Below are positions 1-9,826 of a DNA stretch of 64,000 nucleotides, piece after piece. Position 1 is the stretch's first letter. Every line of letters begins with the position of its first letter. This stretch comes from Paramecium tetraurelia (lineage: Eukaryota > Ciliophora > Oligohymenophorea > Peniculida > Parameciidae). The notes beneath the pieces are model-generated. The model worked only from the letters and a program-made list of their open reading frames with translations. It did no database searches and was not told the origin of the DNA. The stretch lies in NCBI RefSeq assembly GCF_000165425.1, contig NW_001799066.1, positions 372,001-436,000 of the forward strand. Reading direction: 5' to 3'. The position numbers and the translations under genes were made by a program.

Positions 1-541
1 TTTCAATTAAATATATTCTCAAAGAAAATTAATAAATCCTTGAAAATCTTATTAGTACTTTAAGCAAATAACATAACCCTTCAGGAGATATTGAAAAATT
101 CAGAATGCACAATGCCAATACTTTTAGAAATATTTATCAACACTTAGATTAAACAAATCTTAAGATTTATGAATAAAGTTTAACTGATTTAATCGAAATC
201 GAATGTAATATATCATCACTATAAAATAGAATCATGTAAAGTACTTTCCATTTTGCTTGAGTGTCTTTATATTTTAATCTAAAGATTCGCTGACTTAAAA
301 TACCTGCCATTGATTGAAATCAAATTGAAATAATGCTATGAATGTTCATGTTGGTAAAGTCTTAAATATTTAATGCTTTGTAAGTATCTCAATTAATATT
401 ATAGCTATTGCATTGATAAGTGAATAGGATGCAATGAAATCACTCAAGGAATCGAAGATTGGTTATTATCTTGAGCTCTTAAGTTAAAGTGGAAGCAAAC
501 AGATTCAAACTCTAGCTTGTAAATTATTAGAATAAATTTGA
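1..541 (+). CDS. 3' end of a helical-repeat-like protein (partial)
   Basis: Open from the left edge in the ciliate code; the start lies outside the window. A 25-nt GT..AG intron at 380-404 is needed to stay in frame, after which the exon runs to TGA at 539-541. About 170 residues are visible, Leu/Ile-rich and probably all helical, ending in QTLACKLLEQI. The spacing of hydrophobic residues recalls ARM/HEAT-type repeats, but no family-specific motif is present, so function is not assigned. PACRG begins 175 bp downstream on the same strand. Confidence 0.6.
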
Positions 542-716
542 TTTAATAAAATCTCTATAAGATTAAATGAAATGGCTAATCCAAATTTATTTTCTTTTCA
601 TTTACAACTTGAAATTGAGGATATATAGACAAATACTTCTTTTTTAGGATAGAAAGCATGCTTCTTATCAAGGAAGTAGCTTATTATTATTGTATAAATA
701 AAAATTAAATAATTAA

Positions 717-1846
717 ATGCTTCCAAAAATTTAAGGACAAACAGTTGGGAGAAAAGAGAATTTGGCTTCATAACAGATAGTAGAAGATCATCTTAAAAAC
801 ATTTTGAAAAAACAAGAAAACTAAGTAATACAATTATTGAATTATATACAGAATTATAAAGCTTGGAAAACCCCATATGCTCCAAAGAATCCTCATTCAC
901 CATTTGGAGATTTTCCAAGAGAATATTTGCCAAAAGAAAAGGCTAATTAATAAAAAGTAATTGAACCTGTTCACGAGACTTCCTAAAATGCTCTAATAAC
1001 AAGTAAAGGGTTGTTTGAGATTAAATAGATAAATATTAGGGGACTCATTAAGGAACAGGAGGAAGAACTAGTTCATAATTATAGAAGAAAGAAGAATACA
1101 GACCTGCACCACCGAAAGCAGGAGCATACGACTAGAGAACAATATCAGTTTCAGATTTCAGGAGATATTATGATCGAGGGGATTTACCCATTAAAGTTTC
1201 AATTTTCAAAATATCAATAGGTTGATCATTAAGGAAGTGTAAATAGAATTATATGGAAAATATCTCCAGAACAATTGGATTATCATCATTATTTGCCAAT
1301 CTTTTTTGATGGATTAAGAGTATTTTGATAAATTTAAAATAAGGAAAAAATGGATCCTTACAGATTCTTGGCAATCTTGGGAACATATGGATTACTCGAG
1401 AATGGAGGTAATAAGATATTACCAGTTATTCCATAATTGATTATTCCAATCAAAAGTAATATGCAGTTTTAGAATAATAGCAAATTTGAATACTAGAGAT
1501 CCAAGTATTATGGAAGTTCAATTAAAGGTATTACAAAAATTAGTGTTGAGTGGAGAAATGGTTGGGGAAGCATTAGGTAATACAGAAATCTCAAATTATT
1601 AGTACCATATTATAGACAATTATTGCCAATAATGAATTTATATAAAAACAGAAATTCTAATTTGGGTGATTTTATTGAGTACAACCAAAGAAAAAGAGTT
1701 AACGTTGGTGACTTGATCTAAGAAACATTAGAATTATTTGAATAAACAGGAGGAGAAGTAACACTTTTAGATTAATAAAATAATAGGATGCATATATAAA
1801 TATTAAATACATGATCCCAACTTATGAGAGTTGCATTTTAAATTGA
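717..1846 (+). CDS. PACRG: PACRG (Parkin co-regulated gene protein), axonemal microtubule inner protein
   Basis: Six introns (1003-1028, 1196-1220, 1320-1343, 1456-1480, 1577-1602, 1758-1786) leave 975 nt, exactly 325 codons, giving 324 residues. Diagnostic stretches of the family follow in order: [62 protein letters not shown] and the C-terminus [10 protein letters not shown]. The N-terminal ~110 residues are Q/K-rich and diverged. The family is known to form, with FAP20, the inner junction that joins A and B tubules of ciliary doublets. The start is the first ATG of the conserved frame after an A/T-rich leader. The third intron ends AAG rather than TAG, and the second starts GTTTCA. Confidence 0.95.
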
Positions 1847-2073
1847 AAAAGAATAATAATATATATATAAACATTAATAATTACACAAACAATTCTCATA
1901 ATATCACCAGATATTTAGTATTTAAACTAAAAGCTAACATTCACAAGAAAGAATAAAGCTAATTATTATGCCATAAAAATACATATATAAGATTAATACG
2001 ACTCTTCTTAATGAGATTGGTAAGAAATTAATTCAAAATTTTAAACATTATATAAAACTAAATTTATTTGTTA

Positions 2074-2705
2074 TCAAATTTCAATTATTTTCCAAAGTGT
2101 TTGATTGTCATTTGGCTTGCCACAATCTATCTATTATAATGAGACTTTTAATTGGCCTTCAAGATTACACTAATTTACATGAGTTTGTAAATAGTACCCA
2201 GTGTTTTAGTGTTTAATTTCTAACCAGGTTATAATTTTTAAATTTATTTACTTATATTATCACTTATTTTCTCTATGCTCCATTCATCACCTTCGTCGCT
2301 TCCTCCAACTTCAATCTACCCATTATTACTTCTTTTTTAGGCTTTCAAATAGTATTTAGTTAAAGGATGATATAACTAACAGTTAAATCAATATTTTAAT
2401 ACTTTAACTACATTTTCATTAATGTTTTCAAAAACCCAAGTATCATATTCATTATGACAATCCTAGCAACATAGAACTTCATTCAATCGAGAATTTTGAT
2501 GCCGTATCCTATGAGAATGGAGATATCTCTCAGAACTTACATTAATCAATTAAATTGTGTTATGATTAATACTGCTTTCCCCTAGGTTTTAGTTAGATGT
2601 GCACTAAGTAAACCTACTGTTTTTATGACCACTTTCTCTGATTTTTTGTATTTCAGTCTCTTTTCCTAATTCTTCTTTGATTATCAATCTACTTACACTA
2701 GGCAT
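2074..2705 (-). CDS. Small MIR-domain protein (SDF2 / IP3-receptor-type beta-trefoil repeats)
   Basis: With introns at 2376-2402 and 2220-2251 removed, the frame is 573 nt (190 residues). The first repeat reads TIQLINVSSERYLHSH then NEVLCCQDCHNEYDTW, the classic MIR pattern (YLHSH, then a Cys/Asp segment and Trp). Two more follow: VKLYHPLTKYYLKAQ with GDEWSIEKI, and IKIKHQNTGYYLQTH with SLQQIDCGKPNDNQTLWKI. MIR repeats occur in SDF2, protein O-mannosyltransferases and IP3/ryanodine receptors. There is no clear signal peptide or membrane segment here, so which of these it relates to is open. The N-terminus is uncertain: the chosen ATG may be an internal codon of a longer gene reaching into 2706-3262. 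Confidence 0.7.
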
Positions 2706-3262
2706 TAAGAGTGATTGTTATCGGTTGAATAAATATTTGTCAATTATGTTTTCTTTAATGTAAATTCCACTTCTTGGTTCAAAATAGATAGAAGATTGAT
2801 CAAAACAATTCGCATTTTATTCTTTCTTACACAAATTACCCATAAAATTTTAATTTAATTAGTAGAATTCATTCAAGACCAACAGAATTTGAATATAATT
2901 TTGTAGTAATTAAGTCAAAAATAATCAACTAACTAAGAACATCTAAATAGATTTTATTCTAATTTTAATAAGACCTTAAAGCCTTCATTCATCAATTAAT
3001 CTATAGGAGGACTTAAATTATAATCTTTATAAGGAATTTAGTCTAATCATGCATTTTAAAATTATTGAATAACTCTATATTAAATTAAGAAGATTCCAAA
3101 TTTATTTAATTTTTATAGATTATACATTCTTAGAAGTTAGAGAAAATCATAGAATCTTTTGGATTAAAATTATATCTAATCTTATTTAAAGATTATATTT
3201 TTAATATGTTGCATTTGATTAATTGTAGACAGATTATAATAAGATAGATTTAGAATTGAATT
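2706..3262 (-). other. Coding-like stretch, gene model unresolved
   Basis: On the minus strand this 557-bp interval holds short frames that look coding, for example an ATG-led piece beginning MQHIKNIIFKQDQ and, in the same frame after one TGA, PYKDYNLSPPIDQLMNEG. I could not place GT..AG introns that join them. It may be the 5' part of the MIR-domain gene, or a separate small gene. Confidence 0.35.
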
Positions 3263-3914
3263 TCATAAAAAAAATTGCTATTTAATATCATTTAGGCCTT
3301 CACTAATTGAATTTAATTACTATTTTAGTGATTTGTATTGAGGATCTATGGATAACAACTCTTTGTAAGATTTTAATAGGATTAACATATCATTATCTTG
3401 TTTTTTAATCTAAAAATAGAGGATTAAATACATGATTCTAAATTTCATCCAAATCTTCTTTTATGCTTTTGGATTGTTTTGCTAAGTGATTACTTTAATT
3501 TTCAAGAAAGTTAAATCTATCATTAAGGATAAGATCTAATTATTATGGGAATGTCGAAAAGTATTTGTCTAATGCTTATTGTTATATTTAACTCTTTTAA
3601 ACCTTCTCAATTAATTCTTCCTAAAGTGGAATTACTACTTAAGCTATTCTATTCACTACTTACTCTAAATCATTAAGCTTATTCTCGAATTCATTAAATG
3701 TCTTGAAATAACTAAAGATTTTTTCAAAGTCTTGTTATTTCACTTATATTTCTCTTAAAACTGACTATAATTGAGTAAAAAATAAATCCAAAACTTCATA
3801 TGTAACAAAGGAAGAAGGGTTTAAAGATTATAATTTTGTAACCATCTCCTTATTTAGATATGATTATTCACTAGAAGTGTCAACTCTTAAACTTTTGCTT
3901 CTCGGTTAATTCAT
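3263..3914 (-). CDS. Coiled-coil protein of unknown function
   Basis: ATG at 3912-3914, one 22-nt intron at 3410-3431, TGA at 3263-3265; 209 residues. The middle is a long run of charged and hydrophobic heptads (FNEFENKLNDLEQVVNRI, LQEELIEKVQKSQ), so it is very probably a coiled coil. There is no membrane segment and no recognised domain. A Ser/Thr-rich start (MNQPRSKSLRVDTSSE) precedes the helical part. Confidence 0.6.
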
Positions 3915-4270
3915 TACTAAAATTTAATAATAAAATAATATCGTAATACTATTATATTAAATCTATATATAATTTGTTTTTGAATTAAATATTCTTTTAT
4001 TCAAAACACAAGCTAATATGCAGATAAGACTCTAAAAATCTTAAATATATAAATAATAAACTAAGAGTTTTAACTGAATTTATATTTCTGTATTAATGTG
4101 TTAGTTGAAGTAAGTTCTTTCTTAAAAATAACGATATTTCAAAATAAGAATATGAAACTCTATTGAAAAAGAATCGTATTGGTGATGAATACAAATTTCT
4201 TAATTCTTAACACAAATTAGTTAATTAGTTCCCTTATATTAGATTTAGAATATAAAATATTAAATTTTCC

Positions 4271-4759
4271 ATGGGTACAGCATGTTCCTCTGATAAATTT
4301 AAGATTTCGCCAACTGCATCTACTTGTGAACTGTTAAATTGTGAGCACCCTCTCATTTTAGTTGCTCATCAATGCAATTAAAACATTGATCTTATAGGAT
4401 AATTAGAAGCTGCACCAATTATTGTTCAATAATATTGCAAGAAACTTAAAGATTCTAGTTAAGTGCTTAAACCTGCTTTGGAAAGGTTAGAAAATGAAGA
4501 GGAGAATTTCCTTAAGGTTTGGAATTTGATTGTTTCAATATTAAAAAATGTTTCGTCTCTTATAAAGAAAGCTTTGTAAGAACCTTAGTTTATTGAATAT
4601 TTACCCATTATCTCTTATAATCTTTAGGAATAGTAAAATGATTTGGAGATGCTGATAAACCAGAAGAAAGGTTAATAACAGATCAGGAGAGCTTAATCTC
4701 ATATTATATAGAGCAATGTCATCAGAATCAACAAAAGACATTAAACCGATAAAATTTGA
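4271..4759 (+). CDS. Small protein with N-myristoylation-type start, unknown function
   Basis: Intronless frame of 163 codons. It begins MGTACSS: Gly2 with a Cys at position 5 fits an N-myristoylation plus palmitoylation signal (inference), so the protein may be membrane-anchored. The remainder is mostly helical with several QQ pairs. The 3' end is in doubt because a second coding-like frame starts at 4716 inside it; the two may be exons of one gene whose intron I could not place. Confidence 0.5.
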
Positions 4760-5204
4760 ATATTTACATAATCAATATATCCTCAATATTCATTATTATG
4801 ATTGTTATGAGAGTTGCTTAATTGATTTTGGTTGATAAAATTTCAAAGCACCAGAATTAATTGAATATCTTAAAAATGTTGGTGGTGGTCCGTCTTTAGA
4901 AATTTATCCAAGATAAGATTAACAATTCATGCACTAGAGAGCTGAGTACCTCTTTATTGTTATAAAATTACAAATTTTTCTTTAGTCTCAATAATCTTCA
5001 CACTGTTTTTATGATGCTAAAAGAATGATGCATAACCTGTTTATGCCTAGTATTTAGTATCACTTTAAAATAATGTAATTTTGCAATGGTAACATTAATA
5101 AACACCTTATTATTCATGCTTGCAAATATGAAAAAAAATGTACATTGCAAAACTCTCCTGTGAATGGTCTTTCCATTCCTTTGCCAACAGCTATCCAATA
5201 ATGA
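4716..5204 (+). CDS. Hypothetical protein overlapping the previous ORF
   Basis: ATG at 4716 and TGA at 5202-5204. An 18-nt intron at 4831-4848 removes an in-frame TGA and leaves 157 codons. The product includes IKFEYLHNQYILNIHYYDCY and LKNVGGGPSLEIYP, and ends SIPLPTAIQQ. It looks globular and has no recognised domain. The 44-bp overlap with the preceding frame is unusual, so the start could be wrong and this could be the 3' half of a single gene beginning at 4271. Confidence 0.45.
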
Positions 5205-5741
5205 TGAGGATCCATAGATAATCTATCTAATCTAATTTCTATCTTTTTTTATGGTTTGATTAGGTTTTTATTTAATGCATCCAGAATTTTATTGAATAAA
5301 AACTTAATTTTCATTGTTTTTAATTTACCACATAAAAATACTTTATTAAGAAAATGAATTAATAAAGATTATAGTAAATAAATCAGGGAACCAAAAAATA
5401 TTAGTAGAGTAATATATCAATAACCAAAGCATAAAGCTTAAACGTTTGAGTATTCTTAAAAATTATTGATTATATTATAATAAAATTTTATTCATATACA
5501 ATAATAATATTTAAATCAAAAAAAAAATATTTCAAAATAAGATCAGCTACTGTGTAAACTTCATATGCTGTTTTGCAAATTTTTACAAACAATCTTATAA
5601 GAATGATACTTGTATTTATATATTTGGAGCTATAAATAACATCTATATTTATAGTGTTATTATTCTTTATAGTGTTGAAGTTATTTCTTACTTATTTAGA
5701 TCTCATTAATACGAAAACAAAATGGAGGTGTTTTATTTGTT
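5205..5741. other. A/T-rich spacer, no gene seen
   Basis: No sustained frame with plausible amino-acid composition on either strand. It presumably carries the promoter of the gene starting at 5742 and the 3' end of the previous one. No repeat or structured element is obvious. Confidence 0.4.
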
Positions 5742-6103
5742 ATGATTAGGTAACAAATATTTTGAAAAATATTGTTTATTTTAGGTACTTGTATAACTTA
5801 ACAGAAATTTTTCGGATTAGAGCAGTGCGTCTAAGAGCCTAAGGAATGTAGCAAGTAAATTTTAAATCCTTACCTTATAACATTCCATCAAGACTTAAAA
5901 TCACTTAAAAGAAGTAAATGACTTTGCAAAATGAAGTAAAGAAGATAAAATTCATGATGAATATAGAGGAAAATAAACAAAATAATAAATTATTTAGATT
6001 ATTACAGAAATAAAACTTTGATTAAAATAATTAATTCAATCATTAAAATTTTATCTCTATAAATATCTCATTATCCAAAAGGTTTATTGATTCTTCATTT
6101 TGA
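5742..6103 (+). CDS. Small basic protein of unknown function
   Basis: ATG at 5742, a 35-nt intron at 5750-5784 just after the second codon, TGA at 6101-6103; 327 coding nt, 108 residues. It begins MIRYLYNLTEIFRIRAVRLR and continues K/Q/N-rich. Nothing in it is recognised. Its stop lies inside the last codons of the minus-strand gene that ends at 6095, so the two genes overlap tail to tail by 9 bp. Confidence 0.5.
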
Positions 6104-6961
6104 TGATGTAGTTTATTTCTTGTCAATTAAATCTTAAATTCTCTTTACTTAATCTGTTGTTTGGATATTATTTAGTTATGTTGAAATTGATTTTAAAAGG
6201 ATAGCTGGCATTCTAGCTAAATGATGTTAAAGAGCATTTTCAATCCAATCCAAAGTTCTTAGTTTATGCAATAAAAATTCCACTTATGTAGAATCAAGTC
6301 TTTCAGTACACGGACCTGTTTTCATCATAGTTGATATAATTATTTAATCATCTAAAGACGTTAATGCAGTACAATAAGCTTCATTGATATTTTCTTTCTA
6401 AAATAACATATTAACATTACCTTCAATTGTTCCTCCACTCTTTACATTATCTTCTATTATTCTTTAATTTTTGGATCCTTAAGTTGAGGTTAAGGAGAAC
6501 TCTATTCCTTTGTATACTTGCTATCATTTGTTAAAATTGATTAATCTCGATTTCTTTATGGAGAAGCCTCTGAAGTAGATCTTTGATGATTTTCTCTTTC
6601 TTTGCAATCAGCTTCACTCATTTTTCTTGAATTAAATTCAAAATTTGATTCTCCCAATTTAGAGTCAGAAATTAATTCACATTTTTATCCAAAAAAAAAT
6701 AAATCTTTCATTTTTGAATTCTCTTATTATTCTTAGTTTGCTACATTTAATGAATCATAGATATGTTAATCTTTTTATTATTAATTTTCTTAATGAAGTA
6801 AACAAGGAATCATCTGATCTTCATAAATCTCAACAGGTTGTACTTTTTTCTTCAAACAAAGCAATTATTATTGTTATTATTATTGTTATTATTATTATTG
6901 TTATTATTATTATTATTATTATTACTACTATTATTATTATTATTAATTTTAGTATTATTAC

Positions 6962-6995
<34 letters not shown>

Positions 6996-8555
6996 ATTTC
7001 TTTTCTATTGTTTCATTCAACTTCTCTAATAGTAATTCTATTTTATCTATTCTATTATTAATTTTAGTAAATTCCTGCTTAGTTGTCTATTCAGACTCCT
7101 CAATTCTTTTAGCTATTATCTATTCATAATATGCTAACTATTTAGCTTTAGCAGTATCACACAATTTAATCAGATCTGTTTATTATTATTATTTTTTAGG
7201 CGTGGAACTTATTAATTGATTAGATGTTTAAATTTCTTAACTAAGATTGACTTATCGTTTCTTGGAACTAGATCCAAAACTATTTATTTTAAGATTGGAG
7301 TCCATCTGTTAAATTTATTCTTAATGAGGAGATGCTAATACATTTGATTCAGTCAAAATTTAAAAAGGCGATTATCTTTTTTCATTACTATAAAATCTTT
7401 CCCTTTTTAATTGGGGTTCATATCCTAAATTTTATTGTTTTTGTATTTCAACGTCTTTTGGCTTGTTTTCAACAATTTATATGTCATATTTTTTTTCAAA
7501 AAAACTTTTATTAGCATTTTATTTAAACACAGATTTATGTTCTCTTTATGATTATTATTATAAGATTGAAGACTCTTTTAGTGATGAGATAGCAATCGAA
7601 GCAGCATCTCTTACATGCTTGATTTTATCAAATCTTAATTCGCTAATCTTATTTGAGTACTATTAATTTGCCCTAAAATAATGTGGGAATATAACACTTA
7701 ATGTATACAATATATCCACTGCAAATTTACTAATCATAAAATAAATGATACCGTGAATTCCATTCAGATGATTATAGGCAATTACAAATTGTATTTAAAC
7801 AATCTTCCAAACATGGCTCAAAGATTTCTTCTACACTTAAGATTATACACAAAAGACTTTCTAATAAACCTTATTATGTTTAACAATGGGGTGATCTAAG
7901 TAGGACTCTAATTTTACTTCAATATTTCTAGAGTTCTTTAAGTATATTATTTGCAAACAAGCTCTAATAATTGAGATTTGCTAGTTTTGATAAGTCTACA
8001 TAGAGAGGCTGCACTTATCAACTAAGCTACTTTGTTATTATGAATAAAATTAGATTGCAGCAATTCAGTTATTTAGAAGAATAAATCGTACTAATTAGGA
8101 GATGTTTGAATTGTGAATTCATTAATATTCGCAAAGGTGTCTGAAATAACCTGTAAAAAAGAAGAGTCTCCTATTTGAAAATTGATTAAATATTTGTACC
8201 CTCTGAAATTCTTTTATTAATTATTTGAACTACTCTCGGTATTTATTCTTAGATATCATTACCTCTTATTTCAGATAAAAGCCCAAAGACTTTAATATAA
8301 TCTTTCTTTGCCTATTTAGATAGATCATTTGAATCAAGCAGATTTGTTAAAATTACGAATTAATTTTATGACAATTAGGCAATCAATTACCTCAATTCAC
8401 TAAATCCCGTCTAAGCAGTACTTTGGGAACTAAAATAGAAGTTTACAAGTGTACTGCAATTTAGCCAAAGAAGCCAAGAGGATAGTTCTTAATTATGAAT
8501 TTGAATCATAAGAACTTTGTTGTCTTCTGGATTTATTTAAAGCGCTACTATTCAT
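6095..8555 (-). CDS. TORTIFOLIA1/SPIRAL2-like microtubule-associated protein
   Basis: Start MNSSALNKSRRQQ at 8555. The N-terminal half is HEAT/TOG-like: a segment containing LTNLLDSNDLSKQAKKDYIK, then LRFDKIKHVRDAASIAI, which matches the RFDK-x-K-x-VRD signature of the plant TOR1/SPR2 family. A coiled coil (KINNRIDKIELLLEKLNE) and a long Gln tract follow. The C-terminus (AYCTALTSLDDQIIIS, MMKTGPCTERLD, LRTLDWIENALQ) matches the conserved TOR1 C-terminal region. The family binds microtubule lattices and minus ends. Introns are only partly placed; one is 23 nt, just upstream of the C-terminal domain. Joining the Gln tract to that domain needs one base fewer in the A9 run at 6691-6699. I first considered EDC4/Ge-1, but the RFDK-VRD motif favours TOR1. 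Confidence 0.65.
6871..7004 (-). repeat. Polyglutamine tract encoded by (TAA)n/(CAA)n
   Basis: About 45 triplets, mostly TAA on the minus strand with a few CAA, TAG and AAT. In the ciliate code the frame continuous with flanking coding sequence reads them as Gln. It lies between the coiled coil and the C-terminal domain of the TORTIFOLIA-like protein, so its length should vary between strains. Confidence 0.85.
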
Positions 8556-8600
8556 TTTAAATTTATTTATAATATAACTGCTCGACAATAAAAAAAGCTT

Positions 8601-9090
8601 TCATAAAATGTATTTTGTTGTAATCAATTTTACGAAGTCTTCATATCTGATTTCCAAATCTTTATCTGGATTTGCTTCTTTAATTAATTAATTTGCTTCT
8701 TCCTCAGTCAATCTTTCTCCCATAGATTTGACCATATGTCTTAACTCATTAGCATTTATTGTTCCTTTATTAGATTTATCCAATATTCTAAATGCATCCA
8801 TTAATTCCTCTTCTGGATCCACATCTCTATGTTTTCTTGCCATCAAACTCAGAAACTCAGGAAAATCAACCATTCCTGTAGAATCAGGATCCACATCGTT
8901 TTTCATTTCACTTATTTCTGCCTCTGTTGGATTTTAATTCAATGATCGGATTAATAAACCCAAGTCATCTACCTTTATAAAAATATAATTTAAGTTGATT
9001 TACTTTTATTTTATTATCACCATCTTTATCAAAGAGAGAGAAAGCTTCTTTATAATTGGCAATTTAATCTTCTGTTAATTATTGGTCCAT
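8601..9090 (-). CDS. Calmodulin-like four-EF-hand protein
   Basis: A 31-nt intron (8973-9003) removed gives 153 codons (152 residues), the length of calmodulin (148-149) plus a few. It starts [22 protein letters not shown]1 loop [12 protein letters not shown] is canonical apart from its last position, which is Asp. EF2 is [14 protein letters not shown]3 is [12 protein letters not shown], with Lys at loop position 5. EF4 is [12 protein letters not shown], which starts with Asn and lacks the loop Gly. Expect two or three working Ca2+ sites. Centrin is less likely because the N-terminal extension is missing. It shares a 16-bp promoter gap with SRP9. Confidence 0.85.
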
Positions 9091-9106
9091 TAATTTAAAT
9101 AATATA

Positions 9107-9403
9107 ATGTTAAAATCGTGGGATTCATTTATGACTGCAGCTTTGGATTTACTTATGGAATCCCCCTAAGCCAGAGCTAAAGTTAAATACTATAAAATCA
9201 AGCAATTAGCCTTACTCACCGTCACTGATGATAAAAAGCATTGCATCTTCAAATCAAGAAACGTGGATGAGATTGAGCAGTTTATAAAATTGACAAGTAA
9301 ACTAATGTTGAATGTTGATCCAACTGAAGTGAAAGAGGATCCTCAAGATGCAAAAACTGATAAAAAATAAGCCAAGAAAAAAGGAAAGGGAAATAAAAAA
9401 TGA
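9107..9403 (+). CDS. SRP9: Signal recognition particle 9 kDa subunit (SRP9)
   Basis: Intronless, 98 residues, typical SRP9 size. It starts MLKSWDSFMTAALDL (the family's Trp plus helix), then ARAKVKYYKIK, LLTVTDDKKHCIFKSRN and EIEQFIKLTSKLM, matching the beta strands and C-terminal helix of SRP9. A lysine-rich tail (KQAKKKGKGNKK) follows. In other eukaryotes SRP9 pairs with SRP14 on the Alu domain of SRP RNA and arrests translation elongation. The start codon is 16 bp from that of the divergent calmodulin-like gene. Confidence 0.85.
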
Positions 9404-9826
9404 GTTTTATATATATGTATAATTTTATTTTAAATTTTATTCATAATTCAATTATACACTAAGATGGAAAAATATAAATAATATTATCTGTTATATAAAG
9501 CCGAGCGATATTGAAAACGAGAGAGTTTAAGTATATTAAATTAATTACTTCATTTTATCAAATATGTCTCCCTTCATCTAATTTATTTTTTGTCTTTTTG
9601 TATTCAATCAATATCCATCGATTTTATTGAAAGTTCCTATAAAAAAGGAATTATTAGACATAAAAATATATATTAATTTTATTGTCATGTAAATAACTAT
9701 TTTTTTTAATTAATTCTTAATATATCTTTAGTAGGAATTATAGAATTCCAAACTCAGAATTTATCAATTTCAGGTAATATAAAACTTTTTTGTAATATTC
9801 TTAAAGCCATAAATAAATTTAGTTGA
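9404..9826. other. Intergenic, A/T-rich
   Basis: No convincing gene. A + frame from 9564 is open as far as the ABCG start and begins with a hydrophobic stretch, but composition and the lack of a stop before ABCG argue that it is chance. Confidence 0.4.

Noticed and set aside
1970-2714. Plus-strand open frame of ~245 codons looking like a hydrophobic membrane protein
   Set aside because: It is the antisense shadow of the MIR-domain gene; the minus strand gives recognisable MIR repeats with proper introns.
6714-7061. Plus-strand Ile/Val-rich ORF with long poly-Ile
   Set aside because: It is the complement of the TAA/CAA glutamine tract of the minus-strand gene.
6095-7305. EDC4/Ge-1 mRNA-decapping scaffold as identity of the polyQ protein
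   Set aside because: The C-terminal pattern fits loosely, but the upstream exon with RFDKIKHVRD points to the TORTIFOLIA1 family, whose C-terminal domain fits better.
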